From the NCBI GenBank assembly GCA_019745775.1, contig JAIESR010000045.1:22997-86996 (forward strand): a stretch of 64,000 nt of DNA, in the 5' to 3' direction. Under the pieces are notes generated by a model. The model saw only the letters and a program-made list of their open reading frames with translations. It was not told the DNA's origin and made no database searches. This DNA is from Xanthobacteraceae bacterium (lineage in GTDB: Bacteria > Pseudomonadota > Alphaproteobacteria > Rhizobiales > Xanthobacteraceae). The translations under genes were made by a program, and so were the position numbers. This document shows positions 27,701-36,248 of this stretch, in pieces (the first letter of the stretch is position 1; each line of letters starts with the position of its first letter).

Positions 27701-28203
27701 TCCTCCGTTACGCCCGGGAACAGCCCGGAGCCGTCTTCCGTCGTGTGCGGATGCTGCAACCCGAGTGCGTGTCCAAGCTCATGAACGAAGGTCTCGTAGC
27801 CAAAGCCGCCCTTGACCAGTCCGGCCTCGTTGTATTCGGGAGTCTCCGTCGTCTGGATGCTGTAGCGCTGGTAGTTGAACCTGCCTTCGACGACGTGGGT
27901 CTTGCGCGCGTCCATGGGCGTGGCGTGATCAGCGAGCGCATCGGGGAGCGTGAAATCCGAGACGCTGTGCGCGACGAGATTGGCTTGCGATTCGACGAAC
28001 ACCTCCTGGAAGGTGATGTTGGCGACGTTGGCCCAGGATTGCAGCGCACCGCGATAGGCGTCCTTTTCGGCGGCGGTCCAATCGGACGTGTCGTTGTCGA
28101 ACAAGTAGGTGATGGTTCCCGACCAGTGCCATCCGTCGCCCACGAGGGCGTCGATATAGGCATTAGGGCTGTCAGGCTTGTCGTCGATTGATTTCGCGGC
28201 CAT
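24793..28203 (-). CDS. RTX-type serralysin-like metalloprotease with cadherin-like domain
   Basis: A large (1136 residues), cysteine-poor, acidic protein predicted to be secreted by a type I system. Residues 1-230 form an M10 metalloprotease domain with zinc motif HELGHALGLQH (141-151) and Met-turn VMSYN (185-189). Calcium-binding GGxGxDxL repeats follow in blocks from about 309 to 880 (for example GGAGADMLNGGLGADTLMGG), interrupted by beta-rich segments. A cadherin-like domain lies at about 935-1031 (NWTIEENAAIDTVVGTLAAI). A last RTX block and C-terminal secretion-signal region end in LLGVNNADLWQLLA. There is no N-terminal signal peptide, as expected for type I export. The ATG at 28203 has GGAGGGAG well placed. 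No hlyB, hlyD or tolC homologue is in the window. Confidence 0.93.
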   Translation of the reverse strand: MAAKSIDDKPDSPNAYIDALVGDGWHWSGTITYLFDNDTSDWTAAEKDAYRGALQSWANVANITFQEVFVESQANLVAHSVSDFTLPDALADHATPMDARKTHVVEGRFNYQRYSIQTTETPEYNEAGLVKGGFGYETFVHELGHALGLQHPHTTEDGSGLFPGVTEDKSGDLGDNNLNQVIYTVMSYNEFDQVSGDSSYGYAAGPMAYDIAAIQYLYGAKAANTGSDTYWLPDGNGAGTYWSCIWDTAGTDTIAYGGNGFATIDLRAATLDNSPTGGGMISRITDATTGKGIHGGFTIANGVMIENASGGANDDVIRGNNGANILKGNNGNDLLEGFDGNDVLDQGLGGGAMYGGNDNDILIAGNGADILDGGNGSDTADYSRSSNYINIDTTIGKVDGGWATGDTLVSIEKIIGTDFDDHIVMGDGANTIDGGAGADMLNGGLGADTLMGGAGDDTLHGGLGADSIGGGSGFDVATFQSAVTINLQTGARSGEAVGDTYVSIEQFNGSAQSDTMVASNLQGARFAGGDGVDYLYGGSQGDWLQGGRGADYINGGAGSDTVSYADAAYGVTAEMYFDGETTLGQTEGKITAGEWGTDTLVSIENVEGSAFGDYLIGDERANTFWGLGGDDIIVGDREGGPQSSADTMYGGAGSDSILIGANDSAYGGQGYDTASFVGGPIYLNFNANAFKVGGQSIWIAEFEAYMGTGGGDVVVGAAHGETISLGSGNDHLYGEGGDDFLTIGAGADVMSGGAGYDTMVFHKAMVADWQAGVLDTDISSDSWYSWEAIQGSSGNDVIRTNSWGFSVELRGGAGDDLLAAGVTGVVSDILNGEAGDDILDGGAGDDGLTGGSGADTFVIGAGGGIDLITDFNAAEGDKIDFTGIAGVYGLADLTVTEYRGNTTIALARGEGVVFRNISSETLTDVMFLFAQDPGNQAPVDIALLNWTIEENAAIDTVVGTLAAIDPDLDETFTYELLDDAGGTFAIAGDAIVVAGALDFETAAAHVVTVRATDSAGNIVDKNFAIDVVDTDDAPTAAPDGGDDTIVGSLGSEVMTGGAGSDIFVFQAAQSQAGDVDTVADFVVGEDHLAFDGLMVVEQTEYDVDGDLVLDTALTLDDGATVQLLGVNNADLWQLLA

Positions 28204-28303
28204 GGGGCTCCCTCCAGATGTGCTGCTAGCGTTGACGTTCCGTGCGGTGATGGATGGTCAGTCGTGCTATGGCTTGTGCCGGACGCGCGCCGAGGACCCG
28301 GCA

Positions 28304-28777
28304 ATGGCCGTGATCGTCAAGAAGCTTCCCGATCCTTGGTTGGCTCTCGGGCTCGCCGCGCATTTCATCGGCGGACGCGAGCCGTTCAGCCGCTTTCCGG
28401 CGGGCGATCTCATCCGCACGCTCAATGGCCAGGTGCGCCGCGGCCACTACCTGTTCGCGCTCGACACCGCGGCCGAGCCCGCACGCGTGGTCGGCTATCT
28501 CGGCTGGGCGCTGTACGACAATGACGTGGCCGATCGTTTCATCGCCACCGGCGTACCGCCCGCCGACGAGCCGGCGACGGAAGGCGACGTTGCGTGGATC
28601 CTGACCGCGGCGGCCCTCGATCGCGCCGCGTTCTTCGCGATGACCAAGGCCGCGCGCAGGCTCTATCCCGACCATCGCGTGATCGCGATCCGTCACAAGG
28701 CGGGCGGCAAGCGCGTCCGGTTCGATCAGTCGCGCGCGCGGGTCAAGGCCAAGCGTAGCGGCGCCAAGACTGGCTGA
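28304..28777 (+). CDS. HlyC-like (RTX toxin-activating acyltransferase fold) protein
   Basis: A 157-residue protein that I match by eye to the HlyC/ApxC family, which acylates lysines of RTX toxins in the cytoplasm. HlyC has 170 residues. Corresponding blocks are LGLAAHFIGGREPFSRF, the GHYLFALD strand, VVGYLGWALYDNDVADRF, EGDVAWILTAAALDR and RRLYPDHRVIAIRHKAGG. In this alignment HlyC His23 falls on Ser and Asp92 on Thr, so the known catalytic pair is absent. The frame is open to 28178, overlapping the RTX start; the ATG at 28304 is chosen for its CGAGGA site and because it leaves a 100-bp divergent promoter gap. The C-terminal tail is basic. A GNAT-like protein of other function is the alternative. 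Confidence 0.6.
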   Translation: MAVIVKKLPDPWLALGLAAHFIGGREPFSRFPAGDLIRTLNGQVRRGHYLFALDTAAEPARVVGYLGWALYDNDVADRFIATGVPPADEPATEGDVAWILTAAALDRAAFFAMTKAARRLYPDHRVIAIRHKAGGKRVRFDQSRARVKAKRSGAKTG

Positions 28778-29179
28778 CCGTTGCATGGGTGTTGCCCCAC
28801 GATCGTCCGCCGTGCCGCGCCCAACGGGTCGCAGCAACCCGCAGACGCTTGCGCGTCGGGCATGAGTTACTCTTGCGCGTTTCATGACGCACGGGCCTTG
28901 GCTGCAATGGTTCCTTCGTTGACGAAGCCCAGTGGACCGGTCGCGCTCCCGCTAAGGTCCCTGATGCCTGTCAGCTCCGGATTGTTCGTCGCAGAGGCCG
29001 GCGTGAATCGATGTGATTGCGATCACGCTTTGCGCGAATCGCGTGCAGTGATGCAAAGCGCAGCCGTACCAAGGTAGGCGATTGCAGGAAAAAATAGAGC
29101 GGCCCGCGGTCGCCTGTTGGCTACCGGGGCCGTGCAAACATCAGGCTAGTTGTGGTCGTAGCCGCGAAGCGGCGAAGAC
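28778..29179. other. intergenic region without a supported gene
   Basis: About 400 bp between the HlyC-like gene and tRNA-Ala. Short open frames here have no family resemblance and poor codon bias. The only structure seen is a CRP-like palindrome followed by a hairpin (29012-29060). Base composition is less GC-rich than the neighbouring genes. Confidence 0.6.
29012..29060. promoter_or_regulatory. CRP-like palindrome and adjacent hairpin
   Basis: TGTGATTGCGATCACG (29012-29027) is close to the TGTGA-N6-TCACA CRP/FNR-superfamily consensus. It overlaps the start of a hairpin with stem CGCTTTGC (29026-29033) and GCAAAGCG (29053-29060). The target gene is not obvious: the next features are tRNA-Ala on the opposite strand and the HlyC-like gene upstream. 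Confidence 0.35.
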
Positions 29180-29255
<76 letters not shown>

Positions 29256-29340
29256 ATACCGGTCGCGGCGTTGGGACTGGCCGCGCAGTGATTCCTGATT
29301 TTAGTGCCATCCGCCGGCCGATGCCAGCGTGGCGAGGAGC

Positions 29341-29754
29341 TCAGGGTTCCTCCTCCTTGTCCTCGCGCTCGCCGATGATGTCGGTGACGTCGTCATCCGA
29401 CTCCTCGGTCTCCTCGATGAGGGCGGCATCGTCCATCGGCTCGTCATCGATCTCGATATCGTCGTCGTCCGCGATCGCCTCGTCGCCAGCGACCTTCTTG
29501 CCCTGCGCCTCGGCGTCGGCGTCCTCGAGCGACACGAACTCGGCGTCCTGCGTCTCCGGCACCACCGCCTCGGCTTCCTTCACCGGCGCGGCGGCGCGCG
29601 CTGCCGCGGGTTCGGGCCGCGGCCGGGTCGTGACGGCGGCGACCTCCATCACGGTGTGGCACTTCGGGCAGGTGATCGGCGTCTTGTTCAGATCGTAAAA
29701 CTTCGCGCTGCAATTTGCGCAAAGCCGCTTGGTGCCAAGCTCGGGTTTTGCCAC
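29341..29754 (-). CDS. TIGR02300 (FYDLN acid) family protein
   Basis: A 137-residue alphaproteobacterial protein of unknown role. The N-terminal zinc ribbon is LCANCSAKFYDLNKTPITCP with the second knuckle CPKC, containing the FYDLN signature. The rest is a long disordered acidic tail (DDDDIEIDDEPMDD, EETEESDDDVTD). It lies next to aroA, divergently, as is typical in Rhizobiales. Confidence 0.92.
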   Translation of the reverse strand: MAKPELGTKRLCANCSAKFYDLNKTPITCPKCHTVMEVAAVTTRPRPEPAAARAAAPVKEAEAVVPETQDAEFVSLEDADAEAQGKKVAGDEAIADDDDIEIDDEPMDDAALIEETEESDDDVTDIIGEREDKEEEP

Positions 29755-29919
29755 GGTCCGGGTTCCTCAGGGCAGGGTCGGAAATGGAGGGCCTTCACTT
29801 GGACAGTGGAAATGCCGCTGTCAATAGGAGTTGTGGCCGGTTTCCGGCCTTCCATCGTGACCCTCGCGGCGTTGGCATGGTAGGAGGGGCGCCCCATCCG
29901 TTCATTGTGTGAGGGTACC

Positions 29920-31257
29920 GTGAGCCACGCCGCCGTCCCGTCTCCGCTTGCCGCCCGTGCCGGTGGGCCGCTCAAGGGCCGCCTGCGGGTCCCCGGCGAC
30001 AAGTCGATCTCCCACCGCGCGCTGATTTTCGGCGCATTGGCGGTCGGGGAGACCCGGATTTCAGGGCTTCTGGAAGGCGAGGACGTACTCAACACCGGCA
30101 AGGCCATGCAGGCGCTGGGCGCGGCGGTCGAGCGCACCGGCGAGGGCCGGTGGCGGGTTAACGGCGTCGGGGTCGGCGGCTTCCGGCAGCCCCGAGGGGT
30201 GCTCGATTTCGGCAATTCCGCGACCGGCTGCCGGCTGATCATGGGTGCGGTGGCGGCCTGCCCGATCACGACAACGTTTGATGGCGACGCTTCGCTGCGC
30301 AAGCGGCCGATGCAGCGCATCCTCGACCCGGTGATGCAGATGGGCGCGCGCGCCGCCAAGATGGCCGAGGGCGGGCGGCTTCCGATCACCATCGAAGGCG
30401 CCCGCGACCCGATCCCGATCGTCTACAAGACGCCGGTACCGTCCGCGCAGATCAAGTCGGCGGTGCTGCTGGCGGCACTGGCCGCGCCCGGCCAGACCAC
30501 CGTGATCGAGAGCGAAGCGAGCCGCGACCACACCGAAAAGCTGCTCGCCCATTTCGGCGCCGACGTCACGGTGACGCCCGAGGGCCGCCATGGCCGCAAG
30601 ATCTCGCTCAAGGGCGAGCCCGAGCTCAACGCCGCGCCGGTCGTGGTGCCGGCCGATCCGTCGTCGGCCGCGTTCCCGATGGTGGCGGCGCTGATCGTGC
30701 CGGGCTCGGACGTGGTCCTCACCGATATCATGACCAATCCGCTGCGCACCGGGCTCATCACCACGCTGCGTGAGATGGGCGCCAGTATCGAAACGCTCAA
30801 TCTTCGCAGCGACGTCGGCGAGGAGATGGCGGACTTCCGCGTGCGCGCGTCGTCGCTCAAGGGCGTCGACGTGCCGCCCGAGCGCGCGCCGTCGATGATC
30901 GACGAATATCCGATCCTGGCGGTGGCGGCGTCCTTCGCCGAGGGCACGACGCGGATGCGGGGTCTGAAAGAACTGCGCGTCAAGGAATCCGACCGCCTGG
31001 CGGCGGTCGCTGCCGGCCTCAAGGTCAACGGCGTGGCGTTCGAGATCGAGGGCGACGACCTGATCGTGCACGGCAAGGGTCGCGCGCCCGGCGGCGGCAC
31101 TGTCGCCACGCTTATGGATCATCGGATCGCGATGGCGTTCCTGATGATGGGGCTTGCGAGCACCAAGCCGGTCGGCATCGACGATTCGACGTTCATCGCC
31201 ACGAGCTTCCCGAGCTTCGTGCCGATGATGCGTTCGCTCGGCGCGGAACTGGCTTGA
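29920..31257 (+). CDS. aroA: 3-phosphoshikimate 1-carboxyvinyltransferase (EPSP synthase), class II
   Basis: Sixth step of the shikimate pathway: joins shikimate 3-phosphate and phosphoenolpyruvate to give EPSP. The 445 residues closely follow the Agrobacterium CP4 type: [88 protein letters not shown] and [20 protein letters not shown]. Ala101 in GNSAT occupies the place of Ala100 in CP4, a hallmark of class II enzymes with low glyphosate sensitivity. The GTG start at 29920 has GAGGG upstream. Confidence 0.96.
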   Translation: MSHAAVPSPLAARAGGPLKGRLRVPGDKSISHRALIFGALAVGETRISGLLEGEDVLNTGKAMQALGAAVERTGEGRWRVNGVGVGGFRQPRGVLDFGNSATGCRLIMGAVAACPITTTFDGDASLRKRPMQRILDPVMQMGARAAKMAEGGRLPITIEGARDPIPIVYKTPVPSAQIKSAVLLAALAAPGQTTVIESEASRDHTEKLLAHFGADVTVTPEGRHGRKISLKGEPELNAAPVVVPADPSSAAFPMVAALIVPGSDVVLTDIMTNPLRTGLITTLREMGASIETLNLRSDVGEEMADFRVRASSLKGVDVPPERAPSMIDEYPILAVAASFAEGTTRMRGLKELRVKESDRLAAVAAGLKVNGVAFEIEGDDLIVHGKGRAPGGGTVATLMDHRIAMAFLMMGLASTKPVGIDDSTFIATSFPSFVPMMRSLGAELA

Positions 31258-31261
31258 ATCC

Positions 31262-31957
31262 CTAGGTTTTGCGATCGACGATGGCGTAGGCGCGCTCCGT
31301 TATCGCATTGAGCGACCGTTCGAGCGCCTGGCGCGCTTCTTCGAGCGCCGCCGCGTCGGCGTCCTTGGCGACGCGGATCGGCTCGCCGGCGACCATGGCG
31401 CCGCGGCTGAACGGCAGGTTGAGCGAGGCACGGTCCCAGCTGTCGAAATCGACCCGGCGGCTCGTGGCCACCGCGACAGGAACGATCGGCCGTCCTGATT
31501 CGCGCGCGAGCTTGATGATGCCGAGGCCTGCCACCCGCGAAACCTTGGGCACGTCGGCGGTGAGCGCCATGCTCCAGCCCTCGTTGAGCGACGCGAGCAT
31601 CGCCCAGAATGCGCCGACGCCGCCTTTCAGGTCGAACCGGCTGTCGTGGTTGCCGGAGCCGCGCACGGTCTCGATGCCGAGCTGCCGGGCCGCGATCGCA
31701 TTGACCTCGCCGTCGCGGTGCTTGGAGATCAGCACCTTGGCGCGGTGGTGAGGACGGCGCACGAACGGCGCCATGAAGTGCTGGCCGTGCCACATCGCGA
31801 GGATCACCGGCAGCTCGGCTTCCATGCGCTCGTAGATGCCGTCTGGCTCGATCGTGAAGCGGCTGGTCTTCCAGATCAGCCGCAGATACTCGGCGCCCAA
31901 GACGCCGATGGTCTTCATCACCCACGGCTGTCCGAAGAATGTCCGCCGCCACGACAT
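31262..31957 (-). CDS. DUF374 lysophospholipid acyltransferase family protein
   Basis: A 231-residue member of the LPLAT/DUF374 group (COG2121), membrane-associated, presumed to move acyl chains to a lipid. Family blocks are LPVILAMWHGQHFMAPFV (the H-containing acceptor motif), KVLISKHRDGEVNAIAARQL, VRGSGNHDSRFDLKGG, MALTADVPKVSRVAGLGIIK and GRPIVPVAVATSRR. The long upstream frame to 32944 runs antisense to cmk and is ignored; the start at 31957 (MSWRRTFFGQP) matches homologues. It sits opposite to and between aroA and cmk, which are neighbours in many relatives. Confidence 0.86.
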   Translation of the reverse strand: MSWRRTFFGQPWVMKTIGVLGAEYLRLIWKTSRFTIEPDGIYERMEAELPVILAMWHGQHFMAPFVRRPHHRAKVLISKHRDGEVNAIAARQLGIETVRGSGNHDSRFDLKGGVGAFWAMLASLNEGWSMALTADVPKVSRVAGLGIIKLARESGRPIVPVAVATSRRVDFDSWDRASLNLPFSRGAMVAGEPIRVAKDADAAALEEARQALERSLNAITERAYAIVDRKT

Positions 31958-32143
31958 CAGCGCGCGCCCCCGCGGTGGAGAAGGGCGATCCCGCGCGCCA
32001 GGGGGCGGAAACCGAGGATGTCCAAGGTAGCGGCTTGCAAGTGTGGTACCGGCCGTGTTGATAAAACCATCTGCGGAGCCGTGACATACCGGATGTTCGT
32101 CCACGACCCAACCCTGATCGCCAATCAACCTGATCGCTAAGTC

Positions 32144-32773
32144 ATGATCATCGCTATCGATGGGCCGGCCGCGTCGGGGAAGGGCACGCTTGGGAAGCGC
32201 CTGGCCGCTCATTTTGGGCTCCGCCACCTCGACACCGGCCTTATTTACCGCGCGGTGGCGAAGGCCGTACTCGACGCCGGCGAGCCGCTTGGCGACGTGG
32301 CCTGCGCGGCGCGCGCGGCCCGCACGCTTGATCCCTCGCAGTTCGACGAAACCGCGCTCAAGAGCCACAAGGTCGGCGAGGCCGCCTCGGTGGTGTCGGC
32401 GATCCCCGAGGTGCGGGCCGCGCTGCTCGATTTTCAGCGCGATTTCGGCCGTACCCCACCCGGCGCGGTGCTCGACGGCCGCGATATCGGGACCGTCATT
32501 TTCCCGGATGCCGACGTCAAGATTTTCGTCACCGCGGCGCCGGGGGCGCGCGCCCGCCGCCGCACCCTGGAGCTGCAGGCGGCCGGGGCATCGGTCCAGG
32601 AGGCGGACGTGCTGGCCGACATCCTGCGCCGGGACGAGCGCGATACGGGGCGGGCCGCCGCCCCCCTGAAGCGCGCGGAAGATGCGCACTTGCTCGATAC
32701 CACGCATTTGGATATAGACGCCGCATTCCGGGCCGCCATCGACATTGTCGAAGCCGTCCGAGCAGGCCGATAG
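32144..32773 (+). CDS. cmk: cytidylate kinase
   Basis: Phosphorylates CMP and dCMP to the diphosphates. The 209 residues are complete: P-loop [17 protein letters not shown], the monophosphate-site [34 protein letters not shown] and the lid [17 protein letters not shown]. It lies just before rpsA, the widely conserved cmk-rpsA pair. Confidence 0.96.
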   Translation: MIIAIDGPAASGKGTLGKRLAAHFGLRHLDTGLIYRAVAKAVLDAGEPLGDVACAARAARTLDPSQFDETALKSHKVGEAASVVSAIPEVRAALLDFQRDFGRTPPGAVLDGRDIGTVIFPDADVKIFVTAAPGARARRRTLELQAAGASVQEADVLADILRRDERDTGRAAAPLKRAEDAHLLDTTHLDIDAAFRAAIDIVEAVRAGR

Positions 32774-32982
32774 CGTGCTGACCACGCTATCGTCGTGGAG
32801 GATGAGCCTGCTCCGACCGCATTCGTGACGGCGCGCCCGAACCTGAACCATCGTCTCGATCGCTCGGTTATGCCGGGCCGCCGCACCGTGCTGGTGGCGC
32901 CGAGGGCCCGTGAGGGCTTCGGCCCGCGCGCTCGAAACGCCCAATTCAAACCAAACCGGCCGACCGTAGACCAGGAGAGTTC

Positions 32983-34713
32983 ATGGCTATTGCCACCGCA
33001 GGTTCCGCCACGCCGTCGCGCGAAGATTTCGCGGCAATGCTCGAGGAGTCGTTCACCCAGGGCAGCCCTTCCGAAGGCACTGTCGTCAAGGGCAAAGTCG
33101 TCGGCATCGAGAAGGACCTTGCCGTCATCGACGTGGGCGCGAAGACCGAGGGCCGCGTCGCGCTGCGCGAGTTCGCCGGACCCGGCCGGCAGGCCGACAT
33201 CAAGATCGGCGACACCGTCGAAGTCTATCTCGAGCGCATCGAGAACGCGCTCGGTGAAGCGGTGTTGTCGCGTGACAAGGCGCGCCGCGAGGAGAGCTGG
33301 GGCAAGCTCGAGAAGGCGTTCCAGGGGAACGAAAAGGTCACCGGCATCATTTCGAGCCAGGTGAAGGGCGGCTTCACCGTCGATCTCGACGGCGCGGTGG
33401 CGTTCCTGCCGCGCTCCCAGGTCGACATCCGCCCGATCCGCGACGTCGGCCCGCTGATGAACGTCAACCAGCCGTTCCAGATCCTGAAGATGGATCGCCG
33501 CCGCGGCAACATCGTCGTCTCCCGCCGCACCGTGCTCGAAGAGACCCGCGCCGAGCAACGCCAGGAGCTGGTGCAGAACCTCGAAGAGGGTCAGGTCATC
33601 GACGGCGTGGTCAAGAACATCACCGACTACGGTGCGTTCGTGGACCTCGGCGGCATCGACGGCCTCCTGCACGTCACCGACATCGCATGGCGGCGCGTCA
33701 ATCACCCCACCGAGGTGCTCAACATAGGTCAGCAGGTGAAGGTCAAGATCATCAAGATCAACCACGAGACCCACCGCATTTCGCTGGGAATGAAACAATT
33801 GCTCGACGATCCGTGGCAGGGCATCGAGGCCAAGTATCCGGTCGGCGCGCGCTTCACCGGCCGCGTCACCAACATCACCGACTACGGCGCGTTCGTGGAG
33901 CTCGAGCCCGGCATCGAGGGTCTCATCCACGTGTCAGAGATGTCGTGGACCAAGAAGAACGTCCACCCCGGCAAGATCGTTTCCACCTCGCAAGAGGTCG
34001 AGGTGCAGATACTCGAAGTCGATCCGGTCAAGCGCCGAATCTCCCTTGGCCTCAAGCAGACCATGCGCAATCCGTGGGAGGTCTTCGTCGAGAAGTATCC
34101 TTCCGGCACCGTCGTTGAAGGCGAGGTCAAGAACAAGACCGAGTTTGGCCTGTTCCTGGGCCTCGACGGCGACGTCGACGGCATGGTCCATCTCTCCGAC
34201 CTCGATTGGAAGCGTCCGGGCGAGCAGGTGATCGAAGAATACAAGAAGGGCGACAAGGTGCGCGCCCAGGTGCTCGACGTCGACGTCGAGAAGGAGCGCA
34301 TCTCGCTTGGTATCAAGCAGCTCGAAGGCGATCCGTTCGCCGCCGAGTCCGCCGGCGACATCAAGAAGGGCAGTGTCGTGACCTGCGAGGTGACCGCTGT
34401 GAAAGAGGGCGGCATCGACGTCAAGATCGTCGGCACCGATCTCGAGACCTTCATCCGGCGCGCTGACCTCGCGCGCGATCGCGGCGACCAGCGCGCCGAG
34501 CGCTTCCAGGTCGGCCAGAAGGTCGACGCCCGCGTCACCCAGATCGACCGCCGCGCCCACAAGGTGTCGGTCTCGATCAAGGCGCTGGAAGTCGCCGAAG
34601 AGAAAGAGGCGATCGCGCAGTACGGCTCCTCCGATTCGGGCGCCACGCTGGGCGACATTCTCGGTACCGCGCTCAAGCGCGCCGGCGAGAAGGCCGACAA
34701 GGAAGAGAACTGA
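32983..34713 (+). CDS. rpsA: 30S ribosomal protein S1
   Basis: Binds mRNA on the 30S subunit and unfolds leaders for initiation. The 576 residues hold six S1/OB domains. The central repeats are the clearest, for example VVKNITDYGAFVDLGGIDGL, VTNITDYGAFVELEPGIEGL and VKNKTEFGLFLGLDGDVDGM. The N-terminal part (EDFAAMLEESFTQG) is the ribosome-binding region. The ATG has CAGGAGAG upstream. A 209-bp leader separates it from cmk. Confidence 0.98.
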   Translation: MAIATAGSATPSREDFAAMLEESFTQGSPSEGTVVKGKVVGIEKDLAVIDVGAKTEGRVALREFAGPGRQADIKIGDTVEVYLERIENALGEAVLSRDKARREESWGKLEKAFQGNEKVTGIISSQVKGGFTVDLDGAVAFLPRSQVDIRPIRDVGPLMNVNQPFQILKMDRRRGNIVVSRRTVLEETRAEQRQELVQNLEEGQVIDGVVKNITDYGAFVDLGGIDGLLHVTDIAWRRVNHPTEVLNIGQQVKVKIIKINHETHRISLGMKQLLDDPWQGIEAKYPVGARFTGRVTNITDYGAFVELEPGIEGLIHVSEMSWTKKNVHPGKIVSTSQEVEVQILEVDPVKRRISLGLKQTMRNPWEVFVEKYPSGTVVEGEVKNKTEFGLFLGLDGDVDGMVHLSDLDWKRPGEQVIEEYKKGDKVRAQVLDVDVEKERISLGIKQLEGDPFAAESAGDIKKGSVVTCEVTAVKEGGIDVKIVGTDLETFIRRADLARDRGDQRAERFQVGQKVDARVTQIDRRAHKVSVSIKALEVAEEKEAIAQYGSSDSGATLGDILGTALKRAGEKADKEEN

Positions 34714-34754
34714 GCATCTGGGTCTTCCGGATGACAGTCTGATCAGTGTGAGCG

Positions 34755-34778
34755 ACGGCGTCGTTTAGACGCCGTTTG
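34755..34778 (+). terminator. probable rpsA terminator hairpin
   Basis: An 8-bp perfect stem ACGGCGTC/GACGCCGT with loop GTTTA, followed by only a short T-run (TTT). It is placed 40 bp after the rpsA stop and before sppA. Confidence 0.6.
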
Positions 34779-34863
34779 CCACAATTGCGCCTAGTGGTCC
34801 GATTCTAACTTTCAATGTGATAGGCGGCCGTGTTCGCCGCCTGATCATCGAGGGAGACCAAGC

Positions 34864-35850
34864 ATGTCGCTCGATGCCGATACCATTGTCGATCGACGCC
34901 GGATGCGGCGGAGACTCACGGTGTGGCGCGTTCTTGCCGTGCTGCTGGCGGTCATTGCCGTGGTCGCGGTCGGCATCGCGCTACGCGCGCCCGGCACTTC
35001 CGCCCTGGGGGTGACGGGCACCGGCGCCATCGCGCGCGTCACCATCACCGGACTGATTCGCACCGACCGCCAGCGCGTCGAAGGGCTCGATCGCCTCGCG
35101 AAATCGAAGGCGAAGGCGGTGATCGTGCACATCAACAGCCCCGGCGGCACCACCTCCGGATCCGAGGAGCTCTACAACTCGCTGATGCGGCTACGCGCCG
35201 CAAAGCCGACCGTCGTCGTGGTCGACGGGCTTGCCGCGTCGGGCGGCTACATCGCCGCCCTCGGCGCCGACCATATCATCGCGGGCGAGACCGCGCTGGT
35301 CGGTTCGATCGGCGTGCTGTTTCAGTATCCGAACGTGTCCGACCTGCTGAAGACGATCGGCGTTTCGGTCGAGACCATCAAATCGTCGCCGCTCAAGGCC
35401 GCGCCGTCGGGCTTCGAACCGACCAGCCCGGAGGCCCGCAAGGCGGTCGAGGAGATCGTGATGGACTCCTACGCCTGGTTCAAGGATCTGGTGCAGAAAC
35501 GGCGCAGCCTCGACGACGCCACGCTTGCCAAGGTGTCCGACGGACGGGTCTTCACCGGCCGCCAGGGCCTCACGCTCAAGCTCGTCGATGAGCTGGGCGG
35601 CGAGCGCGCTGCGGTCGCCTGGCTGGCGAAGGAGAAGAAGATCGATCCGGACACGCCGGTCCGCGACTATCGGCTGCGCGACCGGTTCGGCGATTTCCCG
35701 TTCCTGCACACCGCAGCGATCACCCTGCTCGACGGTGTCGGGCTCGGCTCGATTGCCCGGCGGTTCGAGGAACTCGGCGCGGTCCAGGCCATGGAGCGGC
35801 TCAATCTTGACGGTCTACTGGCGCTTTGGCACCCTCCCACGGGCAACTGA
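34864..35850 (+). CDS. sppA: signal peptide peptidase SppA, single-domain form
   Basis: Membrane-anchored serine protease that degrades cleaved signal peptides. Residues 18-40 are the membrane anchor (LTVWRVLAVLLAVIAVVAVG). The catalytic Ser lies in VVVDGLAASGGYIAALGADH, and the general-base Lys is in ETIKSSPLKAAPSG. INSPGGTTSGSEELYNSL is the oxyanion region. At 328 residues it is the short bacterial type, unlike the 67-kDa E. coli enzyme. It lies between rpsA and ihfB, a conserved order. Confidence 0.95.
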   Translation: MSLDADTIVDRRRMRRRLTVWRVLAVLLAVIAVVAVGIALRAPGTSALGVTGTGAIARVTITGLIRTDRQRVEGLDRLAKSKAKAVIVHINSPGGTTSGSEELYNSLMRLRAAKPTVVVVDGLAASGGYIAALGADHIIAGETALVGSIGVLFQYPNVSDLLKTIGVSVETIKSSPLKAAPSGFEPTSPEARKAVEEIVMDSYAWFKDLVQKRRSLDDATLAKVSDGRVFTGRQGLTLKLVDELGGERAAVAWLAKEKKIDPDTPVRDYRLRDRFGDFPFLHTAAITLLDGVGLGSIARRFEELGAVQAMERLNLDGLLALWHPPTGN

Positions 35851-35900
35851 GGTAGCGGGCCGAGTATTCTGCTCAACCGGCAGAGGGGGGACGGCATCCG

Positions 35901-36188
35901 ATGATCAAGTCTGAGCTTGTGCAGCGAATTGCATCACAGAACCCACATCTCTATCAGCGCGACGTCGAGAACATCGTCAACGCGATCCTCGGCGAGATCA
36001 TCGCGGCCATGGCGCGCGGCGACCGCGTCGAACTGCGCGGCTTCGGCGCCTTCTCGGTCAAGAATCGTCCCGCCCGCACCGGCCGCAACCCGCGCACCGG
36101 CGCCCACGTCTCCGTCGGCAAGAAGGCTGTGCCATTCTTCAAGACCGGTAAGGAGATGCGCGAGCGGCTCAACCGTCCGACGCCCTAA
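35901..36188 (+). CDS. ihfB: integration host factor subunit beta
   Basis: DNA-bending histone-like protein that pairs with IHF alpha in recombination, replication and sigma-54 promoter activation. The 95 residues show the HU/IHF fold: [40 protein letters not shown], and the DNA-arm [25 protein letters not shown] lies upstream of the ATG. Confidence 0.96.
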   Translation: MIKSELVQRIASQNPHLYQRDVENIVNAILGEIIAAMARGDRVELRGFGAFSVKNRPARTGRNPRTGAHVSVGKKAVPFFKTGKEMRERLNRPTP

Positions 36189-36248
36189 GACCCGGTCTTG
36201 GCGCGCGGGATTGGTCCGGCGCGCGAGCGTGTATCCGGAACGACGATC

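Noticed and set aside
24793..28203. CRISPR-like tandem repeats
   Set aside because: The periodic sequence encodes degenerate nonapeptide RTX motifs; there are no identical repeats with unique spacers.
28204..28303. Sigma-70-type promoter with TTGACG as -35 for the HlyC-like gene
   Set aside because: No acceptable -10 hexamer at 16-18 bp spacing was found.
28781..29077. 98-residue open frame after the HlyC-like gene
   Set aside because: No resemblance to a family, no ribosome binding site and codon use unlike neighbouring genes.
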